Below, piece by piece: positions 1-6,765 of a stretch of 52,517 nt of DNA. The DNA comes from Paracoccus nototheniae. Lineage in GTDB: Bacteria; Pseudomonadota; Alphaproteobacteria; Rhodobacterales; Rhodobacteraceae. Every line of letters starts with the position of its first letter. Position 1 is the first letter of the stretch. Location of the stretch: positions 1 to 52,517 of the forward strand of contig NZ_RQRT01000024.1 in assembly GCF_004335005.1 (NCBI RefSeq). The letters run 5' to 3'. The notes beneath the pieces were generated by a model. That model was not told where the DNA came from. It saw only the letters and a list, made by a program, of their open reading frames with translations, and did not search any database. A program made the position numbers and the translations under genes.

Positions 1-115
1 GATCATGTTCGGCAGGCTCAAGGATTGGAGGCGCGTGGCAACGCGATATGACAGATGTCCGAAGATCTTCCTCTCGGCCATCGCCCTCGCAGCAACCGTC
101 ATCTATTGGTTATGA
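1..115 (+). mobile_element. IS5-family transposase, C-terminal end (partial)
   Basis: The reading frame entering at the left edge ends at the TGA at 113-115. Its last residues contain the run MFGRLKDWRRVATRYDRCPK followed by a hydrophobic Ala/Leu-rich end closing in YWL, which is the characteristic carboxy terminus of IS5-family (IS427-type) DDE transposases. Only about 37 codons are inside the window, so whether the element is intact cannot be judged. It marks the left edge as mobile DNA and interrupts a gene on the other strand (99-233). Confidence 0.85.
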
Positions 116-233
116 ATCCTGACCCTAAACTTCGCTGAATCAGTTTGAACGACAGCCACAAATCAAAGTCGCCAGATTCATCGTAAAGTTTGATCAGGTC
201 ATCGGCGAATTCGGTATATATTTTAGCGGTCAT
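99..233 (-). pseudogene. 5' fragment of an unknown gene truncated by the IS element
   Basis: On the minus strand an ATG at 233 lies behind a good Shine-Dalgarno sequence (AGGAAAG, 6 bases upstream). The frame begins MTAKIYTEFADDLIKLYDES and continues to about codon 35 before running into the IS5-type end; it stops at 99 after 44 codons. A strong ribosome site and an acidic amino-terminal frame that then reads into an insertion sequence indicate a real gene cut by insertion. No family recognised. The lost 3' part should lie left of the window if the IS simply inserted. Confidence 0.5.
116..132 (+). repeat. Probable right terminal inverted repeat of the IS5-type element
   Basis: The bases right after the transposase stop read ATCCTGACCCTAAAC, resembling terminal repeats of IS5-group elements, and the sequence turns AT-rich directly after. 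The matching left end lies outside the window, so the exact boundary and any target duplication cannot be checked here. Confidence 0.4.
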
Positions 234-492
234 TTTTTACTTTCCTATTTTATGCCCACAATCTAGCGGGTCGGGGTGTAAGACGGTTAAGGCGAGTTTA
301 CGGTTTCCGACTTACGCGCTAAGAGACTGTTTCTATGTGTTAAATTGATGTTTGTAAGTAGTAAGTTATGTAAGGTATTAGGTTTGAGTCCTCATTTTCA
401 CCTTGAGTTGAGCCTTATTCGCCACTTCTCCCCTTACGCTCCTTACAATTTTTATTATTAAAAATCAGAAAGTTAATGGGATCTTGTGCGCC
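234..492. other. AT-rich intergenic region with short repeated TTACGC motifs
   Basis: This 259-base stretch contains no supported gene. It is much more AT-rich than the chromosome further right. The hexamer TTACGC occurs at 312-317 and 434-439, and a third copy at 493-498 overlaps the stop codon of the replication-type gene; variants (TTACAA, GTAAGT, GTAAGG) lie between. It also holds the left copy of the 12-bp repeat proposed as an attachment core. Short repeats beside a replication gene could be protein-binding sites, but the spacing is irregular. Confidence 0.4.
421..432 (+). repeat. Candidate attachment core, left copy
   Basis: The 12-mer GCCACTTCTCCC is repeated exactly at 4468-4479 in the same orientation. 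The two copies enclose four minus-strand genes (DUF3987 protein, AlpA-like, unknown, integrase), and neither lies inside an intact gene. An exact 12-bp match between the two short flanks is unlikely by chance but not impossible. This is the proposed attL/attR pair of a roughly 4.05-kb element. Confidence 0.35.
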
Positions 493-1875
493 TTACGCAC
501 CTTGCAGGCCGAAGCTGCGCAGATTGGCTATCATCCAACCCTCAACGCGCGCATCATGCGTTCCATTCATTCGTCCTTTTGGCAGGTATTCAAGGTCGCC
601 TTTGTCAACCAAAAGCTTGAGGCAGTCGCGAATGATCTGGGACGGCTGCTTGTGTCCATCCCTTCGGAATGGCTTTGTGTTTCCCAACTTATTATTTAAA
701 TAGGCAAACGTGATAATCATTTTTTGATGTAAGTCATGGTCAACGCGATAACCATGTGGAAATTTAGTTGCATCGCGTTCGGTCACATATTCGGTGCAGG
801 CTTTTATTACACGCGACAATCTAACGTCTTCGGTCACTTCGCCAACCTCACCGCTTGAGATTTCACGCAGAAGTTGATTTGTGCTGTAGCGTTCCGCGTT
901 AATAGCCCAGTTCATTTGGTCGGCGGTGATCGTGGGACTGTAGTGATTGACACCGGATGCCACTAGCGCGGCAAGCTTCATTGCTTTCAGGTGGCTTCGA
1001 TTCCAAAGTTCAGATTCTATAATGTTAGCAGAGTTATTGATAAGCCAAGTCGTTTCGCGATCAAAATCTTTATGTAAAGCAGCAGCTTCTATTTCGAATG
1101 AAGTATTTAAGACTTGCAGCGGTGACGACATAGACATGACCCACGACAGAACACCGGCTAGATGCTCGACCAAAGCGGCATCGGGCGTCGCGCTTGAGCA
1201 TGTGTCATTCATTTCGGGGCGTTCGGCCTTGCTGATTACGACACTGCATCGCGGACCGAGCCCTTTTCGAATGCTGTCTCCGTCAAGTAGGGCATCAACA
1301 AGCCCGAAGGTTCCTTCGGTCAAAAGTGTAAAGTTGGGGGAATGAATGTGGGCAACGCTTCCTGCTAAATCGGCTTTCCGATACCCGGTAAAAGTCTGAC
1401 CAAAGCCCGACTTGTGGTAAAGGTCCAGAAGGCTGCGCAACAGCTCTTTATCGTTTTGCGATGCTTTCGGGCTTGTCAGGCCCCGAAGCAAATACTCACC
1501 TTCACCCTGCATCGAAATCGTCGCGGGATTTCCTTTCAACTGTTGCAACAGTGCTTGCGACGATGCGTAACGGCCTGTCAGTAGATCGCGGGCAATCGGG
1601 ACGCTTTTCGCTATGGCTTCGATCAGTCGCGCGATGCCGCTAGCCATACCTTCTTTGCCGCGCCCCGTTCCGGCAATCATCAGCAGATAAAGGTTCAGGC
1701 CGCTACCCGACACATTTATGTTCCTGCCTACAATCCCGGCCCATAGCGCCAGCGCAGCAACGACAGCCATTAACCAGTTCTGGCGCGGGGCTTGAGCATG
1801 GATAAACAGCGCAATAGCATAAACGACGCTATTTTTTGGTAGGTCTTCTAGCGGGTGGCGATCATCTATCGGCAT
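493..1875 (-). CDS. DUF3987 (YfjI-like) replication/primase-associated protein
   Basis: A 460-residue protein with a Walker A-like loop GTGRGKEG at residues 69-76, preceded by a hydrophobic stretch (residues 35-50), in the arrangement seen in DUF3987/YfjI proteins encoded by satellite phages and integrative elements. These are thought to be replication helicase/primase-type ATPases, but the biochemical role of the family is poorly defined. It is the last gene of the integrase-led minus-strand block and is clearly less GC-rich than the chromosomal genes. Upstream of the ATG at 1875 I see no strong ribosome site, so the start is tentative. Family assignment is by motif and context. Confidence 0.65.
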   Translation of the reverse strand: MPIDDRHPLEDLPKNSVVYAIALFIHAQAPRQNWLMAVVAALALWAGIVGRNINVSGSGLNLYLLMIAGTGRGKEGMASGIARLIEAIAKSVPIARDLLTGRYASSQALLQQLKGNPATISMQGEGEYLLRGLTSPKASQNDKELLRSLLDLYHKSGFGQTFTGYRKADLAGSVAHIHSPNFTLLTEGTFGLVDALLDGDSIRKGLGPRCSVVISKAERPEMNDTCSSATPDAALVEHLAGVLSWVMSMSSPLQVLNTSFEIEAAALHKDFDRETTWLINNSANIIESELWNRSHLKAMKLAALVASGVNHYSPTITADQMNWAINAERYSTNQLLREISSGEVGEVTEDVRLSRVIKACTEYVTERDATKFPHGYRVDHDLHQKMIITFAYLNNKLGNTKPFRRDGHKQPSQIIRDCLKLLVDKGDLEYLPKGRMNGTHDARVEGWMIANLRSFGLQGA

Positions 1876-1984
1876 GAGTTTGGGCCTATTGTGGGTAGCG
1901 TGTGGGTAAACAATTAGGCAACGAGATATTGCCTATTATATTTAATGATTTAGGGATAATTTTATGCAGCCCGCACGGCTGCCA

Positions 1985-2311
1985 TTATGCGCAAAGCTTG
2001 CGGGCTTCGGTCAGTTCAACGACCAAAATGCGAAGTTCGCCTTCGGTCTTTCCAGCAAGACGATACGCGCACCATTTATTAACTTCGGCTGCGCCCCATG
2101 CCGACGACTTTTCGCCAAGCTTGATTGGGCGCGGGAACAAGCCTTTCGCCATTGCCTCATATAGCGTCGGGCGGGCCATGCCAGTTACCGCGCAAACGTC
2201 GGGGGTGCGAAGCAAGGCGTTCGGCACAAGGGCCGCAGGCGTGAAAGCCCGGTCGGGGCTACCGTAGTCAGCGGCAGTCGTTGCAGCCGTCGTGTTCAGC
2301 AAGTGGTTCAT
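1985..2311 (-). CDS. AlpA-family helix-turn-helix regulator/excisionase
   Basis: A 108-residue protein when started at the ATG at 2311. Its centre (LLRTPDVCAVTGMARPTLYE, then FPRPIKLG and a Trp-containing AAEVNKWC) is the compact winged helix-turn-helix of AlpA/MerR-like proteins. AlpA-type proteins of P4-like elements act as excisionases or activate the integrase gene. It sits between the DUF3987 gene (110 bases downstream) and the unknown 173-residue gene (about 100 bases upstream). A longer frame back to 2374 is possible, but its extra residues do not look like AlpA. Confidence 0.8.
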   Translation of the reverse strand: MNHLLNTTAATTAADYGSPDRAFTPAALVPNALLRTPDVCAVTGMARPTLYEAMAKGLFPRPIKLGEKSSAWGAAEVNKWCAYRLAGKTEGELRILVVELTEARKLCA

Positions 2312-2414
2312 GGTGCTATCCTCACAGGTCCGGGCGTGTCTGCCGGGTATGAGAGGGAAGCTATCGCCCTTCAAAAGCGCCGTATAAGGCGCAACTCAAA
2401 CGAAGTTCACGGCT

Positions 2415-2936
2415 CTAGTTGGTATTGCAGCGGGCACGTTTTGCCGCCGAATGGGCGGGTTGATACCAGTTTGCTTCGATTTCAAAGGTGGCAAGCGCGT
2501 GTTGCACTGCCCGCCCGAACGGGGTGGAAGGGTCGCCGGAGTAGGGACTTTTGCCGATACCAATGTTGCGCCCGGTGTTGGCAAACAGCCGCGCTATGCC
2601 GTCGGCTATGATCCGTGCCCGCTCCTTTCGACCCTTCGTTCCCGGATACGCCTTCGGGTCAGTGAAGTGCTCGGCAACTGCCGCTTCGCGCAACATATCG
2701 TCGTGAATTTCGGTCAGATGCGGAAAGGCGGCTTTGAACTTGGCCGCTGCATCGCGAAGGGCTTTCGCCTCTTTCCGCGCATCGCCGCTTTCGGAACGTT
2801 CTGCGGCCCATAGAGCAAAGGCGAACATCTTGCCGAAAGCGGCTTCCACTTCGGGCACTTTGCAGCCCACGAACGCGGCGACCGAAGCAATCCGAACATC
2901 GCCTGCATGTGGGTTGAAGGGTAGGTTTACCATCAT
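2415..2936 (-). CDS. Unknown protein translationally coupled to the integrase
   Basis: A 173-residue, mostly alpha-helical, Ala- and Lys-rich protein. I do not recognise a family. Its ATG at 2936 overlaps the integrase stop in an ATGA arrangement, so the two are almost certainly co-translated. The next codon is also Met, so the start could be 3 bases later. The middle (about residues 50-110) is highly charged and has no transmembrane segment, suggesting a soluble protein. A DNA-binding or accessory recombination/replication role is possible by position only. Confidence 0.6.
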   Translation of the reverse strand: MMVNLPFNPHAGDVRIASVAAFVGCKVPEVEAAFGKMFAFALWAAERSESGDARKEAKALRDAAAKFKAAFPHLTEIHDDMLREAAVAEHFTDPKAYPGTKGRKERARIIADGIARLFANTGRNIGIGKSPYSGDPSTPFGRAVQHALATFEIEANWYQPAHSAAKRARCNTN

Positions 2937-4306
2937 GCTACCCCTGCGCGCAGGGGAACAACCTTCGATGCTTCGGCTTCTTCGCCAAGGCAGAACGCGG
3001 CAAACTGTTCCATCATGGCCCGCCGTTCTTCAACCAGATCAGTTCTGCGATACCGTTGTTCGACTTCGTTACCCACATTATGCGCCAAGGCCAGTTCGGA
3101 TTGAATGTTGTCAAACCCGCGCTTTGTCGCCCAGTCTTTGAAGGTGCTGCGAAGCCCGTGCGGCACGGCGGGGCGCGGCTGCGGTTCTTCGGCAGGGTCG
3201 TCTGGCGTCGTCAAAACATTCGGGTCAACCCATCCCCTGCCGCCCTTCTTCGCCTTTGCTTCGTGCATCCGCTTCATAACGGCGGAAATAGTCATGTCAG
3301 ACATTTCGCCGCCACGGGGGGCCGGGAAGACGAGCGCCTTCGGGTTCCTATGGTCGGCTTCGAAGTTCGGAAGCGCCTTCAAGACGGCAATTGCGGCGTC
3401 GGATAGGGGCACCGAATGCGGCTTTTTCATCTTCATTCGGGCTGCGGGGATCGTCCAAACTTTCGCCGCGAAATCGACCTCACCGAAAACCATCCCGCGC
3501 ACTTCGCCGGAACGGCTGGCGCACAACACCGCATAGGCCAGTGCCTGCCCCGCCGTACCTTCCCGTGACCGCAGTTCGGCAAACCATGTGGGCAAGTCGG
3601 CTTGCTGTATAGCGGGATGGTTTTTCGCTTCGGCCCGCTTTTGGTTCTTGATCCAGATTTGCAGAACCTTCACCGAAGCCGGGTTGTCGGTTTCGCGGCA
3701 ACCTTCGTCAATCGCCCATGCAAACACGCTTTCCACACGTTGCCGAACGCGGCGGGCGGTATCGGTCTTTGTTGCCCAAATTGGCTTTAAAACGCCCTTC
3801 ACGTCGTCAATCGTGATCGTGGCAACATCCTTTGTGCCCATCTTCGGAATAACGTGAAGATCAAGGCTGGCGCGCCACTGCTTGCGGTGCTTGTCGCTTG
3901 AAAGCGTCTTTTGGATGTACGGGCTTTTCATGTATTCATCCAAAGCGTCGGCGAAGGTGACAACCGTTGGTGCGTCGGGCGCAACCTTGGCCGCTTTACG
4001 CTCTGCTATTGGGTCACGGCCCGCTTCAACAAGCTGGCGAAGTTCCCCGGCTCTTAAGCGGGCGTCCTTGAGTGTCAGGCCGATCATGGGCGGCTTGTCG
4101 GCATCATCCTTCGCGCGGGCCTTGGCGAACGGCCCTAGGCCCATGCTGCGGGTCTTGCCATGCAAGGTGAACCGATATTCCCAAGACCGTGAGACGGTGC
4201 CCTTCCAATCAGTTACCTGCATGAACAGCCCGCCGCCATCTGATAGCCGCGCCCGCGTTTTCTGTGCGTCAATTTCTTTCGAAGTCAGGCGATAAATCCG
4301 GCCCAT
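2933..4306 (-). CDS. int: P4-type tyrosine recombinase (integrase)
   Basis: A 457-residue site-specific recombinase. Residues 1-105 match the amino-terminal DUF4102-type arm-binding domain of P4/bacteriophage-like integrases (LSDGGGLFMQV, YRFTLHGKTRSMGLGPF). Residues 115-205 form the SAM-like core-binding region, and the catalytic domain has the expected residues: Arg265 in ASRSGEVR, His383 and Arg386 in PHGLRSTF, His409 in LAHN and nucleophile Tyr419 in QRYRR. All catalytic residues are present, so it is probably active. The start at 4306 is chosen because MGRIYRLTSKEI is the usual family start; the frame is open further upstream. It leads the minus-strand block and overlaps the next gene by 4 bases. 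Its start lies about 160 bases from the candidate right attachment site. Confidence 0.93.
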   Translation of the reverse strand: MGRIYRLTSKEIDAQKTRARLSDGGGLFMQVTDWKGTVSRSWEYRFTLHGKTRSMGLGPFAKARAKDDADKPPMIGLTLKDARLRAGELRQLVEAGRDPIAERKAAKVAPDAPTVVTFADALDEYMKSPYIQKTLSSDKHRKQWRASLDLHVIPKMGTKDVATITIDDVKGVLKPIWATKTDTARRVRQRVESVFAWAIDEGCRETDNPASVKVLQIWIKNQKRAEAKNHPAIQQADLPTWFAELRSREGTAGQALAYAVLCASRSGEVRGMVFGEVDFAAKVWTIPAARMKMKKPHSVPLSDAAIAVLKALPNFEADHRNPKALVFPAPRGGEMSDMTISAVMKRMHEAKAKKGGRGWVDPNVLTTPDDPAEEPQPRPAVPHGLRSTFKDWATKRGFDNIQSELALAHNVGNEVEQRYRRTDLVEERRAMMEQFAAFCLGEEAEASKVVPLRAGVA

Positions 4307-4369
4307 GATGCAATTCCCTACCCACGCTCTACCCACAATACTTGACAGAACTAGGCAGGCGTGGCAAGG

Positions 4370-4443
4370 CGGTAGCAGACAGGCTGTCAGCTTAAGTCTA
4401 TGCAAATCATGGCTATTTTGGACGGCCACAGACGGTAGCAGAC
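4370..4443 (+). repeat. Two direct copies of CGGTAGCAGAC upstream of the integrase
   Basis: The 11-mer CGGTAGCAGAC occurs at 4370-4380 and again at 4433-4443, 63 bases apart start to start, between the integrase start and the candidate right attachment core. Paired direct repeats in this position are what arm-type integrase sites or excisionase sites look like; function is inferred from position alone. Confidence 0.4.
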
Positions 4444-4467
4444 CTATCAATGGAAGCCCTACGGGCT

Positions 4468-4479
4468 GCCACTTCTCCC
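4468..4479 (+). repeat. Candidate attachment core, right copy
   Basis: Exact copy of the 12-mer at 421-432, located 10 bases outside the 3' end of the decayed second integrase (4489) and about 160 bases upstream of the intact integrase. The location next to the integrase start fits an att site of a P4-type element. Confidence 0.35.
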
Positions 4480-4488
4480 TGAAAATCA

Positions 4489-5030
4489 TTAAAGTCCCAT
4501 GATCCCTTGGTCGAACGCGACGATGGATCTAGATATGGTTTGCATCTTGGCGAACCCGCTATCGGCCAAGGTCGAACGGTCCGCCTTTCTTGTATAGACC
4601 GTAACTTGTGTCGTATCGGCATGGCCCAATACGCCGCAATGTCGCAACCATTGGCCCCGGCCTTCCGCAGCCAATGCAGCGATCCGGGCATCTTTGCCTC
4701 GGCGCAGCGGTCGCGGAACCAGTTCCCCGATGTCTCGGGCTTGTATCCGATGGGGTGGGCGTTTTGGGTGATGAACAGCAGGCGGTCGGTCGGCATGTTC
4801 GCCAGCTCCACCGCCGGATCGGACAGGATCGGCAGCGACCGAGGTTTCGTCCGCTTTTGGGCGATGCGCCCGACGCCCGCTTTCCGCGAAACGTGCTGCC
4901 CGCCCACGCGGCACGGATCTTGCCGTGAGATGCCGGTGGGCAGCCCCAGCAGCAGGGCCAACGGGGCTATCGCCTTCATGCCTTTGGCGTGATTCAGGCC
5001 CCTCACGGTGAACTGACCGATGAGCAAATT
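4489..5030 (-). pseudogene. Decayed tyrosine recombinase (second integrase), frameshifted
   Basis: The minus strand encodes the catalytic half of an integrase unlike the intact neighbour. Recognisable in one frame: RGLNHAKGMKAIAPLALLLG, GGQHVSRKAGVGRIA, PTDRLLFITQNAHPIGY, NWFRDRCAEA and the His-x-Leu-Arg box LHWLRKAGA. In the next frame come GHADTTQVTVYTRKADR, carrying the tyrosine nucleophile, and LADSGFAKM. The join is at 4623-4628, where TATTGGGCCATGCC would read Tyr-Trp-Gly-His-Ala if one more G were present, so a single-base deletion is the likely lesion. Residues between the His box and the tyrosine segment are also missing, and the amino-terminal domain is absent. It is a relic of an earlier integration at the same place. 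Confidence 0.8.
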
Positions 5031-5110
5031 TGTTCTGTCTGACCGAAGCGCAGACGGCGTGCCGTCGCTTCTCCTCTCCCAAAGCCTATGGCCGCCCGCG
5101 TGTCGAGGAT
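5031..5110 (-). repeat. Diverged repeat, copy A (remnant of an unidentified coding sequence)
   Basis: About 80 bases align with 8033-8117 in the same orientation, with shared blocks such as CTGACC-AAGCGCAGA-GGCG and GCCCGCGT. Read on the minus strand both give a similar short peptide: here ILDTRAAIGF then ARRLRFGQTEQ, in copy B IAKTRAAMAL then ARHLRFGQPE. The shared Thr-Arg-Ala-Ala and Leu-Arg-Phe-Gly-Gln spacing suggests a common coding origin. Family not recognised. Confidence 0.55.
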
Positions 5111-5224
5111 CATGATCGATGTCAGGGACCGGAGGCGCACTGCGCGGCTATCAGCCTGCGTGAAAGAAAGGGGGGCGCGGTTGCCAGATCGATCGAACAA
5201 AAGGGTTCTAGGGACAATGAAAGC

Positions 5225-5310
5225 CATCGGTGGGCGGTTTCGGCCAGGAACGGGGCACCAGATTGCGCCCCGTCACCGATGCAAAAGGCAGACCTATCCG
5301 CGCCCGCTTG
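5225..5310 (+). pseudogene. Internal fragment of an IS5-type transposase
   Basis: The plus strand contains GTRLRPVTDAKGRPIR (about 5255-5300), which matches the conserved beta-strand region of IS5-family transposases (usually NTKLHAVTDAxGRPI). The preceding AIGGRF in a neighbouring frame corresponds to the AIGRxxGG segment, so at least one frameshift has occurred. Nothing upstream or downstream continues the transposase. It shows that this interval has been repeatedly invaded. Confidence 0.55.
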
Positions 5311-5442
5311 GGGGATTGGTCCACCCGACCAACCCCTTATCCCAGCCCTTTTGCCCGGCTTGGCGCAGAATGCCCGACGTTTGTCGTTCAGGGGAGGGCC
5401 TTCGGAACGATGCCAGCTGACAAGCAGCACAGGACACAAGAG

Positions 5443-5480
5443 AAAAGCCCGCAGTCGGAGTGGAGGTTCGAACTGCGGGC
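5443..5480 (-). terminator. Rho-independent terminator of the carbonic anhydrase gene
   Basis: Inverted repeat GCCCGCAGT (5447-5455) / ACTGCGGGC (5472-5480) with a 16-base loop. On the minus strand the stem is followed by TTTT, about 30 bases after the stop codon of the carbonic anhydrase gene at 5513. Confidence 0.75.
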
Positions 5481-5512
5481 CCTGATTTATTTATGACAGG
5501 GCATCGGGACGA

Positions 5513-6244
5513 TTACCCTTCGTCAAAGAATTCCACCTCACCCGTCTGCAGATGATAATATGCGCCGACAACCCTTATGGTGCCGTTTTTCAGCGGTCCC
5601 AGAAGAAGCGGGTCGCTTTCCTCTCGCAGGGTCCGGACCGTGCGCCGGATATTCTGTTTCACGGCATTCTCAAGCTCATCCCCCTCTTGTCCGCGGGCTT
5701 CCAGCACTGCCGGAATGATAGGCTCGATCATATTGTCGATCTGCCCTGGAAAACGGGCGTTGTCTTTCACAACGGCCAGCGCCGCCTTGACGGCACCGCA
5801 GCTTTCGTGACCCATGATGACGACAAGCGGAACGCCCAGCTCGGCGACGGCGTATTCGATGGAGCCCATCGCAACGGTGTCCACCGTATTGCCCGCGTTC
5901 CGAACGATGAACAGCTCTCCCAGCCCTCTGCCAAAAAGCAACTCGGGCGGCACGCGGCTGTCAGAACATGAAACATAGGCACAGAACGGCGCCTGGCCTT
6001 GTGCAAGCTCCAGCCGGCGGGCCTCGCTTCGGTCGGGCAGCGTGATCTCGTCGCGCAGGAAGGCGGCGTTGCCATCCTTCAGCAATTGAAGGGCCTCGTC
6101 AGGGCTGAGCGCGGATTTTCCGTCCTTGACCGGCGCGGCGGGCAGTCTGCTTGAAGTTGTCTGAGCGGTTGTCTTCAACGGAAGAAGTGCCACGGCCGAG
6201 GTTGCGGTTGCACCCATGAACAAACGTCGGGATAATTTTGTCAT
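5513..6244 (-). CDS. Tat-exported beta-class carbonic anhydrase
   Basis: A 243-residue zinc enzyme interconverting CO2 and bicarbonate. The beta-class ligand set is complete: Cys93, Asp95 and Arg97 in CSDSRVP, and His146 with Cys149 in GHESCG. The amino terminus carries a twin-arginine signal, SRRLFMG at residues 5-11, followed by a hydrophobic Ala/Leu segment, so the folded enzyme should be exported to the periplasm. The start at 6244 is supported by the signal and by CGGAGA about 8 bases upstream; the open frame to 6361 is not needed. It is transcribed alone, divergent from the MFS permease, with its own terminator. A periplasmic enzyme would convert bicarbonate/CO2 at the cell surface, perhaps for uptake or pH control (inference). 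Confidence 0.93.
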   Translation of the reverse strand: MTKLSRRLFMGATATSAVALLPLKTTAQTTSSRLPAAPVKDGKSALSPDEALQLLKDGNAAFLRDEITLPDRSEARRLELAQGQAPFCAYVSCSDSRVPPELLFGRGLGELFIVRNAGNTVDTVAMGSIEYAVAELGVPLVVIMGHESCGAVKAALAVVKDNARFPGQIDNMIEPIIPAVLEARGQEGDELENAVKQNIRRTVRTLREESDPLLLGPLKNGTIRVVGAYYHLQTGEVEFFDEG

Positions 6245-6765
6245 CTTTCGTATCTCCGTTGGACGGCAGAAGCGCGCCGCCGCATTTGCAAAACCGAGCC
6301 TGAACGGAGAGTTGGAACAGAACCCCAAACAGCACCGAGCAAGCTCGATGCGGTCCGACATGAAAAAGGCAAGCCTTGATCAGAGGGGCCCGGTCCGCAG
6401 GCTGCATGTGGGTCGCAAAGGGGAAAACGTCAAGGGTCAGGCGATTTCGGCACCGCGGCGCCATCCTGCGTCACCATATCCTTGGAAGATGGCCGCCCTG
6501 TTTCTTGACGCCCTGCTGATCTCTGTCCCGCGGCCTTGTCCGGCGCATGACATCGGATGGTCTTGCGACGAAGGCGGGGCAGGGTGCAAAGCGGGGCCTT
6601 GTGACGGCGCGCGTGGGGGTGCCGCAGAGCCTGCAAAGCCCCAGGGGCGGGACGCCTGCGCAGACGCACTGTCGCAAACCATTCTGCCCATGACGCAACA
6701 AGACCGCTGTGGCAGGCCGTTTCGTGATCAGATCGCGCGAAACGCGCAGCTGAAAGGGCAGTCTG
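6245..6765. other. Divergent intergenic region, no gene seen
   Basis: This 521-base stretch separates the carbonic anhydrase and MFS genes, which diverge. Frames that cross it have no ribosome sites, no family resemblance and run into the MFS gene in the wrong frame. It should contain both promoters, but I could not identify convincing -35/-10 pairs. Confidence 0.5.

Noticed and set aside
385..410. tRNA-like T-arm GGTTTGAGTCCTC next to the possible attachment site
   Set aside because: The T stem does not pair fully, and no acceptor, D or anticodon arm can be built around it.
5225..5281. Compound stem-loop (CATCGGTG...CACCGATG with inner ACGGGGC/GCCCCGT)
   Set aside because: The segment encodes a transposase-like GTRLRPVTDAKGRPIR stretch, so the pairing is better explained as chance within former coding DNA than as a structured RNA.
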